Of a DNA stretch of 64,000 nt, positions 54,177 through 64,000 are shown in pieces. A program made the position numbers and the translations under genes. The notes beneath the pieces are model-generated. The model did no database searches. It was not told the DNA's origin and saw only the letters and a program-made list of their open reading frames with translations. Position 1 is the stretch's first letter, and each line of letters opens with the position of its first letter. The DNA is from Haliclona indistincta (Eukaryota > Porifera > Demospongiae > Haplosclerida > Chalinidae), in the NCBI GenBank assembly GCA_964017065.1, contig OZ024792.1:1574754-1638753 (forward strand), written 5' to 3'.

Positions 54177-54980
54177 TTACGAAAAGCTACGTCTAGGATT
54201 CTTGTCTGTGCTTGGATCGGTTGACTTTCGGTTGATGGTTCTTGGTCGTGTCTTCACTGTTGGAGCCTGGTTTTTCATAGCACTAGTTGGTGGTTGACTT
54301 GATGCAGCTTGTTGAGCACTAGTTGGTGGTTGACTTGATGCAGCTTTTTGAGCACTAGTTGGTGGTTGACTTGATGCAGCTTTTTGAGCACTAGTTGCTG
54401 GTTGACTTGATGCAGCTTGTTGAGTACTAGTTGCTGGTTGACTTGGTGCAGCTTGTTGAGCAGCAACAGTAGTTGGTTTTTCATTGCACTCATATTCAGG
54501 AGGTGTTTGCAGTTGGTCGAGTGGAGGAAGTGGAATGCAGTTTGAATTACTGGTCGTGTGTGACGGGAACGTGTCGCACTGCATATGTTTCGGCCAGGAC
54601 ATGCTCATTTTTTCATACTGGCTCTCGCAGCCATCGCGAACGTACTCACAGAACTCTCTGCATGGTGGAAGTGTGACTCCTCCGGAACAGAATGGCGTGT
54701 AGTGTGAGCAAAGGAAGTGGATCGTAGCGTTAGAACAACAGGACTTGATGATAATCTCGTAATCTCCCAGCTCTTCGACTTCTCGCATATGCTTTCGACT
54801 CGTGCTTCCAGACCAGCCAACCTTGGTGCACAGTGGCACATGTACCTCTTCGCAAATTGCCTGTTGATGATGTGGCTGCAAGGGTGGCCTGACGGTCTGT
54901 CGTGCAGTAGCTCGGGCCCAGCAGCACTGTGCTGTAGCTAGGATCAGGCAGCAACATACCAAACTCACTTGAAATTTCAT
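54177..54980 (-). CDS. Secreted single-CRD protein with repeat tail
   Basis: Intronless minus-strand frame. Start chosen at MKFQVSLVCCCLILATAQ (54980), a good signal peptide; an upstream in-frame ATG adds 14 residues. The Frizzled-type CRD spans about residues 45-160 (HVPLCTKVGWSGS, IHFLCSHYTPFC, CREFCEYVRDGC, WPKHMQC). It is followed by seven 11-12-residue repeats of the type AASSQPPTSAQK (54280-54475) and a basic C-terminus (RPRTINRKST). No membrane anchor is seen. The CRD plus basic tail resembles secreted Frizzled-related proteins in layout, but a netrin domain is absent. Extracellular ligand binding is inferred. Confidence 0.8.
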   Translation of the reverse strand: MKFQVSLVCCCLILATAQCCWARATARQTVRPPLQPHHQQAICEEVHVPLCTKVGWSGSTSRKHMREVEELGDYEIIIKSCCSNATIHFLCSHYTPFCSGGVTLPPCREFCEYVRDGCESQYEKMSMSWPKHMQCDTFPSHTTSNSNCIPLPPLDQLQTPPEYECNEKPTTVAAQQAAPSQPATSTQQAASSQPATSAQKAASSQPPTSAQKAASSQPPTSAQQAASSQPPTSAMKNQAPTVKTRPRTINRKSTDPSTDKNPRRSFS

Positions 54981-55785
54981 GACTAGTCTGCTAGAATACA
55001 CGAGGACTGTGAGAAATGCCACGCGTAACTGCTTTTATACCGTATTTGGTGTGATGCCATATAAGGACATGTGTTTCCGTGATCCAAGCCCGGTCTTTAC
55101 TGCATGCTGACCACATTTGTACAGTACATAGTGATGAAGCATGTGTGTAGTGTTGCAGGCAGCTCTACTCCGGTAACAATCCTAGCTATTGGTGCAGGCA
55201 CTGCTCCAGCCAACTTGACTGGTTGCAGGCACTGGTCTAGCCAATGACTGGTTGCAGGCACTAAATGCCAGAGATCACAAGTTGCACGTTAGCACGTTAG
55301 CATATTGTGCTGTTGATAGCAATGAAATCTGCTCGGAAATCTGCATTATTCTAGACCACACCCTCTGCAGTGCTTAAAGCCTGGTAATGCAAGAGTCACA
55401 ACCTATGCGGCAGCATTGCTGGATGGAAATGCTAGCCTGCCGGGATGGTTTAGCTGCTAGGCAGCCATGCAAGTTTCTGTCAAATTAATTTAATTTTGGA
55501 TGTAAAAAAAACCTAGATGATCCTGTTCAAGTTGGTCTTGCTTGCATTGTTACTCAATAATTTTTGTGACCTTTTGGCGGCTATCCGTCACCGTGCCTAA
55601 AAATTGAAATTAGTTTTGAAGAAAATTACACTTTTAACCTGCTTGCAACTAGAAAAATACTGCAGCAGACTGCAGCTATACAAGTACTTAGTTAATGTGT
55701 TCTATATAAATGTAACAGTAATATTATTGCAACAATAATTATGTCAACAAAAACAATATTGAGGTTTAACGAGACTGCTGTATGG
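54981..55785. other. Intergenic with short repeats
   Basis: Three copies of a TGGTTGCAGGCACT / CCAGCCAA motif lie at 55150-55265. No gene was seen. Confidence 0.6.
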
Positions 55786-56574
55786 TTATAGCAACAGCAG
55801 TACTGCAACAGCTAGTGCTGCACAGATAATGATAGTTAGTGATTGGATGATGATGGTGCTAGCTGCAGCAGGAGTCGCCCGGTCAGTCTCAACAGGAGAT
55901 GTCGGTCTCGTAGATGGTGTCATTGTGCTGCCAGCTGGTGTACTCATTCGCTGCACCATTGAAGACGTTGGTTGAATAGTGGTTGGTACCGGCTCTGCAA
56001 AGACGCAGCTCGATGAAGCTACTCGAGTTATACTGGTTACAGTAATTCCAGGGACGTCAGATGGAATGGTTATCGTTGATGGATCGTCGGGACCAAAGCA
56101 AGGCATTTCATCTGGAAAGTTCTGACAGTCCAAGTGGGCAGGCCATGACGGGTTTCCATGGTCGCCGCACTGCACAAAATATTCGCATTTGCTCCTCACC
56201 TCCATGCAGAGGCTTCTACAGGGAAGCAACGTAATAGTTGACACTAGCTGGTTTTGAAGGCACACAGGCGCGTAATAGCCGCATAGAAAACTCAAAATAG
56301 CTCCCGAGCAACTGGTTTCTATCAGTCTCTTGAAGTCATTCATTTCGGTAAATGCCTCCGTTTGAGTCATGTGGTCTCGTGCATTTGGAAAGCCTACCAT
56401 GGAGAAGTTGAGATATGTGCAGTACGGTAGTTCGCTCGCACTGAACGCCTGGCACGAAGGCCCAGCAGGAGTGGTCGGCGGCAGTGTCATGATGTTATCC
56501 TGCGAGTTCACTGCGGTCATCAGCAGCAAGAAAGCTGCTGCTGCAGCTAGCAATATTTTGCAACGAAAACACAT
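55786..56574 (-). CDS. Single-CRD protein with C-terminal anchor
   Basis: Intronless, 262 residues. Signal peptide at the start (ILLAAAAAFLLLMTAVNSQ). The Frizzled-type CRD covers about residues 40-160 (LPYCTYLNFSMVGFPN, LSFLCGYYAPVC, CRSLCMEVRSKC, WPAHLDC). Then follow PDDPSTITIP, a Ser/Thr/Pro stalk and a hydrophobic end (SLTIIICAALAVAVLLLL), consistent with a GPI signal or membrane anchor. The motif GP-D-x(2-6)-L/ITIP after the CRD is shared with the first CRD at 39626-40735, so the two proteins are likely paralogues. Confidence 0.8.
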   Translation of the reverse strand: MCFRCKILLAAAAAFLLLMTAVNSQDNIMTLPPTTPAGPSCQAFSASELPYCTYLNFSMVGFPNARDHMTQTEAFTEMNDFKRLIETSCSGAILSFLCGYYAPVCLQNQLVSTITLLPCRSLCMEVRSKCEYFVQCGDHGNPSWPAHLDCQNFPDEMPCFGPDDPSTITIPSDVPGITVTSITRVASSSCVFAEPVPTTIQPTSSMVQRMSTPAGSTMTPSTRPTSPVETDRATPAAASTIIIQSLTIIICAALAVAVLLLL

Positions 56575-56742
56575 CTCGGTCCAATGAATCTGCTACTTTC
56601 GCGAAAGAATTATCTGCAGAACTATATCAATCGAGTCGACTTATGTACTTGAAGATATTACGTAACATTCATTGTAAAACTCATTGTACACAATTTTGTG
56701 GTCAACATCACACAAAGATATACACCCCTACACACTAAGTTT

Positions 56743-57612
56743 CTAGATTTCCCAGTCTTCTGCATCAGCCGTAAATGAAGTCACTTGCTCATCCAGTTCA
56801 GCAAAAATGCTGTCCAATTTATCAATTTCAAGGCCGCCGTTGCTGTTGTCTTGCTCGGGTGAGGGCGTAGTGATCGGTGGAAGATCCTCGGCAAGCATGG
56901 ACTGAACTCTGTTACTGAGCATGCTCATAGCTTCAGCTAATGCTTGGTCAGCTGCTGTACTCTCTTCCTTGCTTGCAGGCGGTCCAGTATCACTGCCGCC
57001 ATAGCTACTGAGAGCGTCCAGGTTGATGTCATCACTAGTGGATGGTATAACTGCTCTCCTCGTTGCTGTAGCATCGTCCGTGGATGGAGGCGGCTTTGTT
57101 GGGAAGTATCGTCCCACTAGTTCGAGCAATCCAGAGGAAGGAGACAGGGCTAGCACAACCCTCTCCATCAGCCCTCTGCTGTTCTCTCCTTCTTCTAACC
57201 ATTCTCTGACAGCAGAAATAATGACGTGAGGAGATATGCAAGACTTGACGAAACCGTCTACCCAGAACACCTATGGAACAGAGGAGTGAACAGGTCCATA
57301 GGAAATGATGGACTCACTATAGATGAATATTCTTGCTCATAAGCAGTTTCAAGCGCACTTCGACAGCAGCTAACTGCATGATCTTCACTTGTTCCAAACA
57401 TACAATGACATATTGCTACACGAAACAAGAGTTGAATGAGTGAGTGTGTCTTTGAGTGAGTGGGAGTGTGGAGATGCAGTGTCTATTGTCTCACTTTGTG
57501 CTGGTAGGAGGTGCCCACTGGTGAGCAAGTTCTCTCCCAGCAAGTTGTCTTCCAAGAGGGACATCTCTATCATGAGATCTGGTCCACCTGCTTGCAGGAC
57601 ACGACTCAACTC

Positions 57613-57693
<81 letters not shown>

Positions 57694-59067
57694 ATGAAGG
57701 GAGGGATGAAGGGATGGAGGGAGGGAGGGAAGGAAGGAAGGAGGGAAGGAGGGAGGGAGGGGGAGAGAGAGAGAGAGAGAGAGGGAAGGAGGGAGGGAGG
57801 GAGAGAGGGAGAGTGAGAGAGAGAGTGAGAGAGATAGAGAGAGAGGTGAACAAGTGTGTGAGCAGGGGTATGATATACCTGTGGCGATATGATCTGATGG
57901 AACATCAAAGGGCAGTACTAGCATATCACACTTCAGTTCAGTCACACTGTCATGGTAGATGGCTAGCATTGAGTTGAGCCTTGCACTGTGTGGATACACA
58001 CATGGTGTCGTGTCAGGGGAAGATAATGGCGTGTGATTCGACCACGTTGATAGCTCCAGAGCGCTGTTCAGAGGTGACGAAGTAGGAGGTGGTTTCAAGG
58101 TGTCTGTCTGTTGACTGATCTGTAGGTCTTCCAGCATGGTCTGTCTCTCTTTCATCTGAGTCTGTACAGGAGCAGAGAGATTTGAGTAAGTGGGCGGGCG
58201 TGTGACATGGGATAAACAGACAGATAGCCAATACAACTCAATAATTTCCTAGTGATTACTCACCCTCAGCTCTTCGGCTTTTTTCATCAACTTGAGTCGA
58301 CTTACTCCATCCACGAAAGCCACCACAATCTCCACTCTGAGTGAAGTACAACGTCTCACACTACTAACTATCATGAACACTCACTCACCTATTTCCTTTA
58401 GTTCTCTGTACAGCAGCCACGACCTCGTTGGCATGGCAATGGTGCATGTCCTGTCCGTTCACCTCCAGTATGCAATCCCCGGGATAGAGTCCCACCACGA
58501 AAGCTGGTGAGCCCGGGACCACGTGTTGAATAAAGGTTTGTGGTACTCGACCACTCTCCAAGTGCAACTCGTACGTCTGAGAAGAAATGAACATCTCACA
58601 GGACAGAGAACTACATCAACTCACCTCCATGTGGAACCCATATCTCTCATGAGAGGTGTCTAACTCGATACAGCGCCTCACTCCCTTCTCAGGAGGTTGT
58701 ATGTAGTCCGCTCTGAGTAAAGATAGGAAATGTTTATGATATCATGGGTACTCTAGTTGATATTAACCCATGATAAAATACATACCAAGCTATAGTAATG
58801 ATATTCATTACTCTACTTAAAGTAGCTTTGCTTTTGAAGTGTTTGTTTGACTGACTAGCTTACAACCACACAAACAAGGGTGTTGGGATTAGAAATATTT
58901 GCTTCAAAGTCTCAGTACAATTAGATTAGTGATCCTTGGATACTCACAGTTTGCAACCATCATAGAGAGATGAACGTCTGTTAAAAGGAGGGAGTCCCTC
59001 AGTGCTTTTCTCCTTGCGGCTGTCCAAGATGGTGTTGTCCGACTGGATACGAGTGATAGCTCGAGAC

Positions 59068-59127
<60 letters not shown>

Positions 59128-59926
59128 AGGAGAGAGAAGGATGGAGAGAGAGGGAGGATTTGGTGAGATCAAGAATGCAGCACTGATGCGGTGCATTGGG
59201 CATGAAATTCGAACACTAATCATGACTCGATTGAAGTGACTGTCGCTAGGAGATCACCGGATGACTCCCAGATCACTTGTTGCAGTGCAAATTCTAGATA
59301 ACAGCCGACACTGAATAGCATGAATTATGAATAGGTTGACTTTTGACAAGAAAATTAAACTCTCAGACTGTCTGTCGCACAGTCCATAGTAGCAAAATAA
59401 GCATTTTCGTGAGAATGTGCGTAAATGATAATTGGTCTTCTTATCCTGGTTGTAAATCCGTGTTTGTGTATACTATGCTGCTGTTATCATTGGTGTGTAC
59501 TCTTCATAGTGACACACCCATCAACGATATGATGACATTGTTACAACACAAGGTAATCAGGAAGCGCTGTGAAATCATAGGCTAGCGAGTCTGAGTCAGC
59601 ATGGAAAATACTATGTCTTTGTCGATTCCAACACTATTCTCTAACCACACAATTATTTCCGTGATACTTTTATCTCCTAGTAAACACTCCCTCCCACCAT
59701 CCCTAGCATGCATTTTTTGTCTTACTTCAGTAACTCCAATGGTCCTCCTCCATGAGACTTGGGCATAGGATCTTTGTAGAGAGAGAGAGAGTGAGGTATG
59801 GAGAGCTACAGATGCAACTCACCTCCTTGGAGTAAGACACCGTCTTCCTTCATCATCTTCCTGACCAACAAGGGACTGTTCTCCACTGAGCTAGGAATAC
59901 CCTCCTCTGGTGAGCTGTGATCTGGA

Positions 59927-59967
<41 letters not shown>

Positions 59968-62900
59968 GGAGGGAAGGAAGGAGAGAGGGAAGGAGGGAGA
60001 GAGAGAGTAAGGAGTGCAAGACACAATGCCTGTATGTACAGTGTGGTAGTTGCTTGGATATACTTACCATCATTGCGGCTGATTGGTCTGCGTGGGCTAA
60101 TAGTTCCCTCTGACTCAGAATCTACATCAAGAACATCGTCTCATGACCTGCACTGACACTATCGTGCACTCATCACTTACCAGATGACGATTCCTCCCCA
60201 ATACGAACCTCTCTCCCTCTAGCCCAGACCGGTTTACCCGATATGCTAGCAACTCGAGACCTCACACTCGGTGAGTTGGGTTCCAGCAGGTGAGAGGGTA
60301 GGATACTCTTCTTAAGAGCTGTTGGCTGCTTGCTGTCTTCTGTAATCATCTTGCCCTCTGGTGCAGTAGCTAATACTGGACCAGACTGTTTCTTGGTACC
60401 AAATAAAAGTTTCTGCAGATTGAAGAGTTTGGATATTCTTGTACATTCTAGTATACTAGAGACATACCTTCAGTCCTGAAGACTTCTGGCCGTCATCTAG
60501 TGAGTGGTCACCATCACTCTTCCTTCTGCCCTTGTTATGTTCTCCTTTCTCACTAGTTGGTGGAGCAGTATTTCGTTCTAGTGAGTTCGATGGAGAGGCA
60601 ATGACAGTGAGGCTGCGACGACGAGCCTGCTTTCTGCTGGGAGTGTTCAGGGTGGGGTCAGAAGGAGGAGTGGCGGCTTCTATGGGTGGAGGGAGAGAGG
60701 AGCTCCTCTGTGCTGTAGTGTGTTGGGGAACAGCGAGGCTGTTGCCGCCATTAGCAAGAAAAGGAGCTGGATTGGTTACAGGTGCGGACATAGCGACCTG
60801 AGGCTCTACAGTCTTAGGAAGAGCTCCGTTGATTGGAACAGATGGGCTGACGGGGAGTTCAAATTGAGGAGGCGGGCCTGAGTTGTGAGCTGAAGATTGA
60901 GGTGGACTGTCGTCCGCCATGGGAGTAGAGCTAGCGTAGTCTGATGTAGAGGAGGCAGGGCGGCCTATAGCTTGCTCAGCAAAGTGCTGAAGGCAGGAAG
61001 GAGGAATTGTTCCAATAAGAGGGAACACGTATTTGCTGTTAGCCCTCTCATGCTCCAGTAGGTTGTTGATCCTCAATTTCTGAATCTCCACCTTGCTCGA
61101 TAGGCTGGGCCGGTTCTCATCTGGGTGTGGTCCAGAGGTCTCCAATAGGGAGAGATGTCTGGTATTGGTCACTGTGCCAGATTCTACAAAATTAGCAGCC
61201 GCTCTGTGATAACTGTCTGAACGACCAAGACTACGAGCACGTGATACTGTGTTCACCATAGCCATGGCGTAGCTGTCCGTGCGTCTACGAATCACAGGAG
61301 TGAGGTCATCATCATCTTCAGCTTTATTTTCGCTGTCTTCTTCATTGTCAAACTGACCAGCCTGTGATATATCCAGTGAATGCCTATTCCCATTCTCTTC
61401 AGTATGAGGCCCAGCCTCTTCAGTACGAGGCTCAGTCTCATCTGCAGTCTCCGGAGATGAACTGGGAATTTGTTCCTGCGAAGGCTCCTTGTCTTCGTCT
61501 GGAGTACTTAGCTTGTGCTCTGAAATAAAAAATCATTACATTAACCACACCCAATAAACCACACCCACCTCTATTAGAGTCACCGTCCTCCATGATGACA
61601 TCATCATTCATAGAGTTGATTGAGGTGGAGGAAGGGAAGGCCTTGAGATCCATGGCAGCGCTCCTCATGGCCCTGCAACGGTACCAGCCATTGGGCAGTC
61701 GTCCAAGCACCTCTACAGTGTCTCCTTTCCTCATGAGAGACCACTCGGCTCCAGGCAGAATGTAGCGATCCTCTGTCAGCGTAGTGCAATACACTGCATG
61801 CAGAAGAGAGAGTGAATGTCATGACACACTGATCTGTTACTAACAAATACTTAGTGGGTCACACGGGGGGTCCCAGAAGCTAAAATCTATGACACCAGGC
61901 CGGTTTTTTACATTGCTTCTCTACCCACCCACCCACTGCGTCATATTACGTCATGTAATGATATTCATAAATATTGGTCTATTGAAATTCATTATAATTG
62001 ATGGTACACGCCCCTCCACGAAGATCGTCGATCGCGAGTGACGAACAGATGACAGTAGCGGATCCAGGAAGTGGAAGCATTGCGAGTGTGAATGATTGTG
62101 ACAATGATTGACGACAATGATTGTGATTGCCGACTCGAGATAGAGATGCTTCATGGTTGGTTTAATAGCGTTGGTTGAGACTTGAGAGAGTCTAGTTATA
62201 ATCATATCACTAGCTGTACTAGCTTGCATGGTTACATCAGCTCACCGGACTCAGCACGTACCACCAAGCTGAGCACAAGCATAGCAAGCAGCACCGACAA
62301 TTTCTTGCATAGTTCACCGACAATTTCAAACACACTAGTAGCTTATCTAGTGCTTATCATTGTTGATTATTATTATTATTGTATGCAGATTGTATACTGT
62401 GAGTGAATCTACAATCTATGTTATAGTCTCTTGATCTCTTGTTCTGCTTTTTTCATTATTTTTGGTTACAAACATGTTCATAACAAGCAGTAGCTAGGTG
62501 GTACATGTATAGTTAGTAAAAACCTGCTTTAAAACAGTTCAAAATAACTTTAAAGTGCAATTTATGTCATGGCTAAATTTTACACAAAGTGACCTTTTTT
62601 GAAAATTTACCTCTGACCCACCCACCCACTTTTGGGCCTGGTGTCGGAAACTTTTTTTTGTGGGACCCCCTGGGGTCACACATTAAACTATTGCATTGAT
62701 AAAATAATGACAAAAAGTACTGACGTACTATAAGCTGGATATTTTAGTGGTACATTTTTTGTAAAAGCTGAAATGAATTTTTTTGTATTTTTACAAAATG
62801 TTTGGTGAGATAAGCATGAAACATAAGCGAAAATTTTTATGCGTGGATTTTCAGTGTCTTCCTCACCTCCGTCCACACACAGAGTGTCACTGTTAGCACT

Positions 62901-63905
62901 TTGTCGCTTCTGGTCTCCTGTGACGGACTGTTCGTGAGAGTGGAAGCCAGTGCTGTCCGAGTGGGAGGAGCTTAGAGAGTAGCCGGACACTGATGACGGA
63001 GCAAACGATGTGGAAGCTGACGTGGATAGATTGACAGAGACCGGACGCATACTCTGGCGACGACCAACACTGCTGTTAGGATCAGCTTCTCTATACACTG
63101 AGAGAGGGAGAGTGAATATGAGTGTGAGGGAAAAGAGAAATTAGATGGAGGAATAGAGAGAGGGGAAGGGAGAGAAGGAAAGGTAGGGAGGGAGGGAGAG
63201 AGGGAGAGAAAGAAGGAATATGGGAGAGGGAGAGAGAGAAGGAGGAAGGGGAGAAGAGAGGGAAGGGAGAAATAAAGGAAAGTGGGAAAAAGAAAAGATG
63301 AGTGAGTAAGTCAAGAAAGAAGAGGGTGAAGTGTGTGAGTGAATTTTCGTGCTCACAGGCTTCAGTGTCTCCAGAGAAGCTGGTCAGCATCTTTTGAAGA
63401 TGCTTTAGTAGCTCTCGCTTGCTCTGTAATCTCTTCTTGAGGAGCAGTAGCCTGGGATCCAGCTCAATCAGAGAGATGGATGGATGATTCTCACTGTCCT
63501 CCTCTTCGGTGGAGGGCACTAAGTGGAGCGAAAACAGTGAGCATGCAAACGAGAGAGAAAGAATGAAGAACTAACTTGCTATCCCAGAGAGCCGGACAGA
63601 GTTACTGCAACGGAGAGAAAGGTACGTGATTATTATTTGTTTACTGTTCCAAGCTATCTCAACACTCATCGAGTGTTTAAGTTACTGTATTATTGGTTAC
63701 ATAATGGCGCTTGTGATGCAAGACCAGTCACTGTGTCATAATGAAACACAACATAGCTCAAAGGGGAAATAACTAACTTAAGCAAAATACACGGCACGAT
63801 GAGTGAGTCTAGTGGTTGAGAGTGGTGCTTACGTGTTGTGCTTGCTCTTCTTGTTGATTGAGCACCGCGTCATCTTGATCCGGCCGTCACCACGCAGCAG
63901 GTCAC
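56743..63905 (-). CDS. SH3-like / PDZ / macro-like scaffold protein (5' end outside window)
   Basis: Eighteen minus-strand exons from 63905-63833 to 57270-56743 (others begin at 63604, 63518, 63097, 61793, 61519, 60412, 60121, 59921, 59771, 59067, 58712, 58576, 58336, 58161, 57611 and 57415), about 1230 residues visible. In order: a basic start (LRGDGRIKMTRCSINKKSKH), a short coiled coil (LLLLKKRLQSKRELLKHLQK), an SH3-like segment (EWSLMRKGDTVEVLGRLPNG), a long disordered region, and a PDZ domain (GFHMETYELH, VVPGSPAFVVGLYPGDCIL, EVNGQDMHHCHANEVV). Next comes a macro-like domain over the last four exons (YHDSVTELKCDMLVLPFD, AGGPDLMIEM, TSGHLLPAQ, CCRSALETAYEQEYSSIVF, VIISAVREWLE). The macro call rests on pattern order; the usual ADP-ribose loop is diverged. 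The C-terminus is acidic. Confidence 0.75.
57612..57846. repeat. (GA)n / (GGGA)n tract at an acceptor
   Basis: On the gene's sense strand this is a CT tract that abuts the acceptor of the macro-like exon at 57611. Confidence 0.97.
59068..59160. repeat. (GA)n tract at an acceptor
   Basis: Starts two bases after the exon end at 59067. It is CT on the sense strand. Confidence 0.95.
59922..60008. repeat. (GA)n tract at an acceptor
   Basis: Starts at the acceptor of the exon ending 59921. It is CT on the sense strand. Confidence 0.95.
61864..62672. mobile_element. hAT-like non-autonomous DNA transposon
   Basis: 809 bp in an intron of the PDZ/macro gene. Ends are inverted: CGGGGGGTCCCA at the left and TGGGACCCCCTG at the right, with further matches to GACACCAGGCC about 35 bases in. 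The element is flanked by the 8-bp direct repeat GGGTCACA (61856-61863 and 62673-62680). An 8-bp duplication and CAGGGG-type ends are characteristic of hAT elements. No transposase frame is present. Confidence 0.8.
63098..63300. repeat. Purine-rich (GAGGGA)n tract at an acceptor
   Basis: Irregular GA/GGA tract, CT on the gene's sense strand, starting at the acceptor of the exon ending 63097. Confidence 0.9.
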
Positions 63906-64000
63906 CTGATCAATCACATGATAGTCACATGCATGCTACAATCAGCAGCTAGTTAGATTATATGAAGCTCAGAAATGCTCATTTATCTTTGTATGTACAA

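Noticed and set aside
54473..54702. Plus-strand frames over the CRD gene
   Set aside because: Antisense shadows of a cysteine-rich secreted protein with signal peptide.

Overview
The window is nuclear DNA of a metazoan. Genes are intron-rich with GT-AG introns, many only 50-100 bases long, and include animal-specific families: tensin, Frizzled-type cysteine-rich domains (CRDs), UBA5 and a PFTAIRE-type CDK. Two features suggest a sponge or another early-branching invertebrate: Death-domain proteins with ankyrin repeats, and an SH2 / Roc-COR-like GTPase / Death protein. The species assignment is inference. Gene models were built by reading splice sites and frames by eye, so exon ends may be off by a base or two.

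Layout. 1-12.4 kb: two tandem Death-ankyrin genes, both interrupted by DNA transposons. Copy 1 carries a 524-bp THAP-derived element inside its Death domain. Copy 2 carries a 5.67-kb element with 41-bp terminal inverted repeats (TIRs) inside a coding 30-bp repeat array. 12.6-14.8 kb: GMPPA (GDP-mannose pyrophosphorylase A-like). 15-19.8 kb: a large unrecognised charged/coiled-coil protein. 20.6-26.6 kb: a CDK14-like kinase whose catalytic exons carry about ten single-base indels. 26.7-27.6 kb (minus): a methyltransferase. 27.8-29.3 kb: transposon debris (LINE 3' end, a foldback element, an orphan ABC-transporter exon). 30.3-35.9 kb: an LRRC20-like gene divergent from a GOLD-domain gene. 36.2-39.5 kb (minus): complete UBA5. 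39.6-40.7 kb: an intronless gene with two CRDs. 41.2-49.6 kb: tensin with zinc finger, C1, phosphatase, C2, SH2 and PTB domains. 49.8-53.9 kb: the SH2/Roc-COR/Death gene. 54.2-56.6 kb (minus): two more intronless CRD genes. 56.7-63.9 kb (minus, 5' end outside the window): an SH3-like/PDZ/macro-like scaffold protein.

Themes. Many genes concern signalling at membranes and the cytoskeleton: tensin, CRD proteins, CDK14-like kinase, SH2/Roc/Death and PDZ/macro proteins. The most notable observation is that the SH2 exons of the Death-domain gene share intron positions and phases with the SH2 exons of the adjacent tensin, which suggests local exon duplication and fusion. The window is also rich in simple repeats. 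Long CT tracts lie mostly on the sense strand of introns, abutting 3' splice sites. Four DNA-transposon insertions can be delimited by target-site duplications (TATA or TA, ATA, TTA and an 8-bp GGGTCACA).
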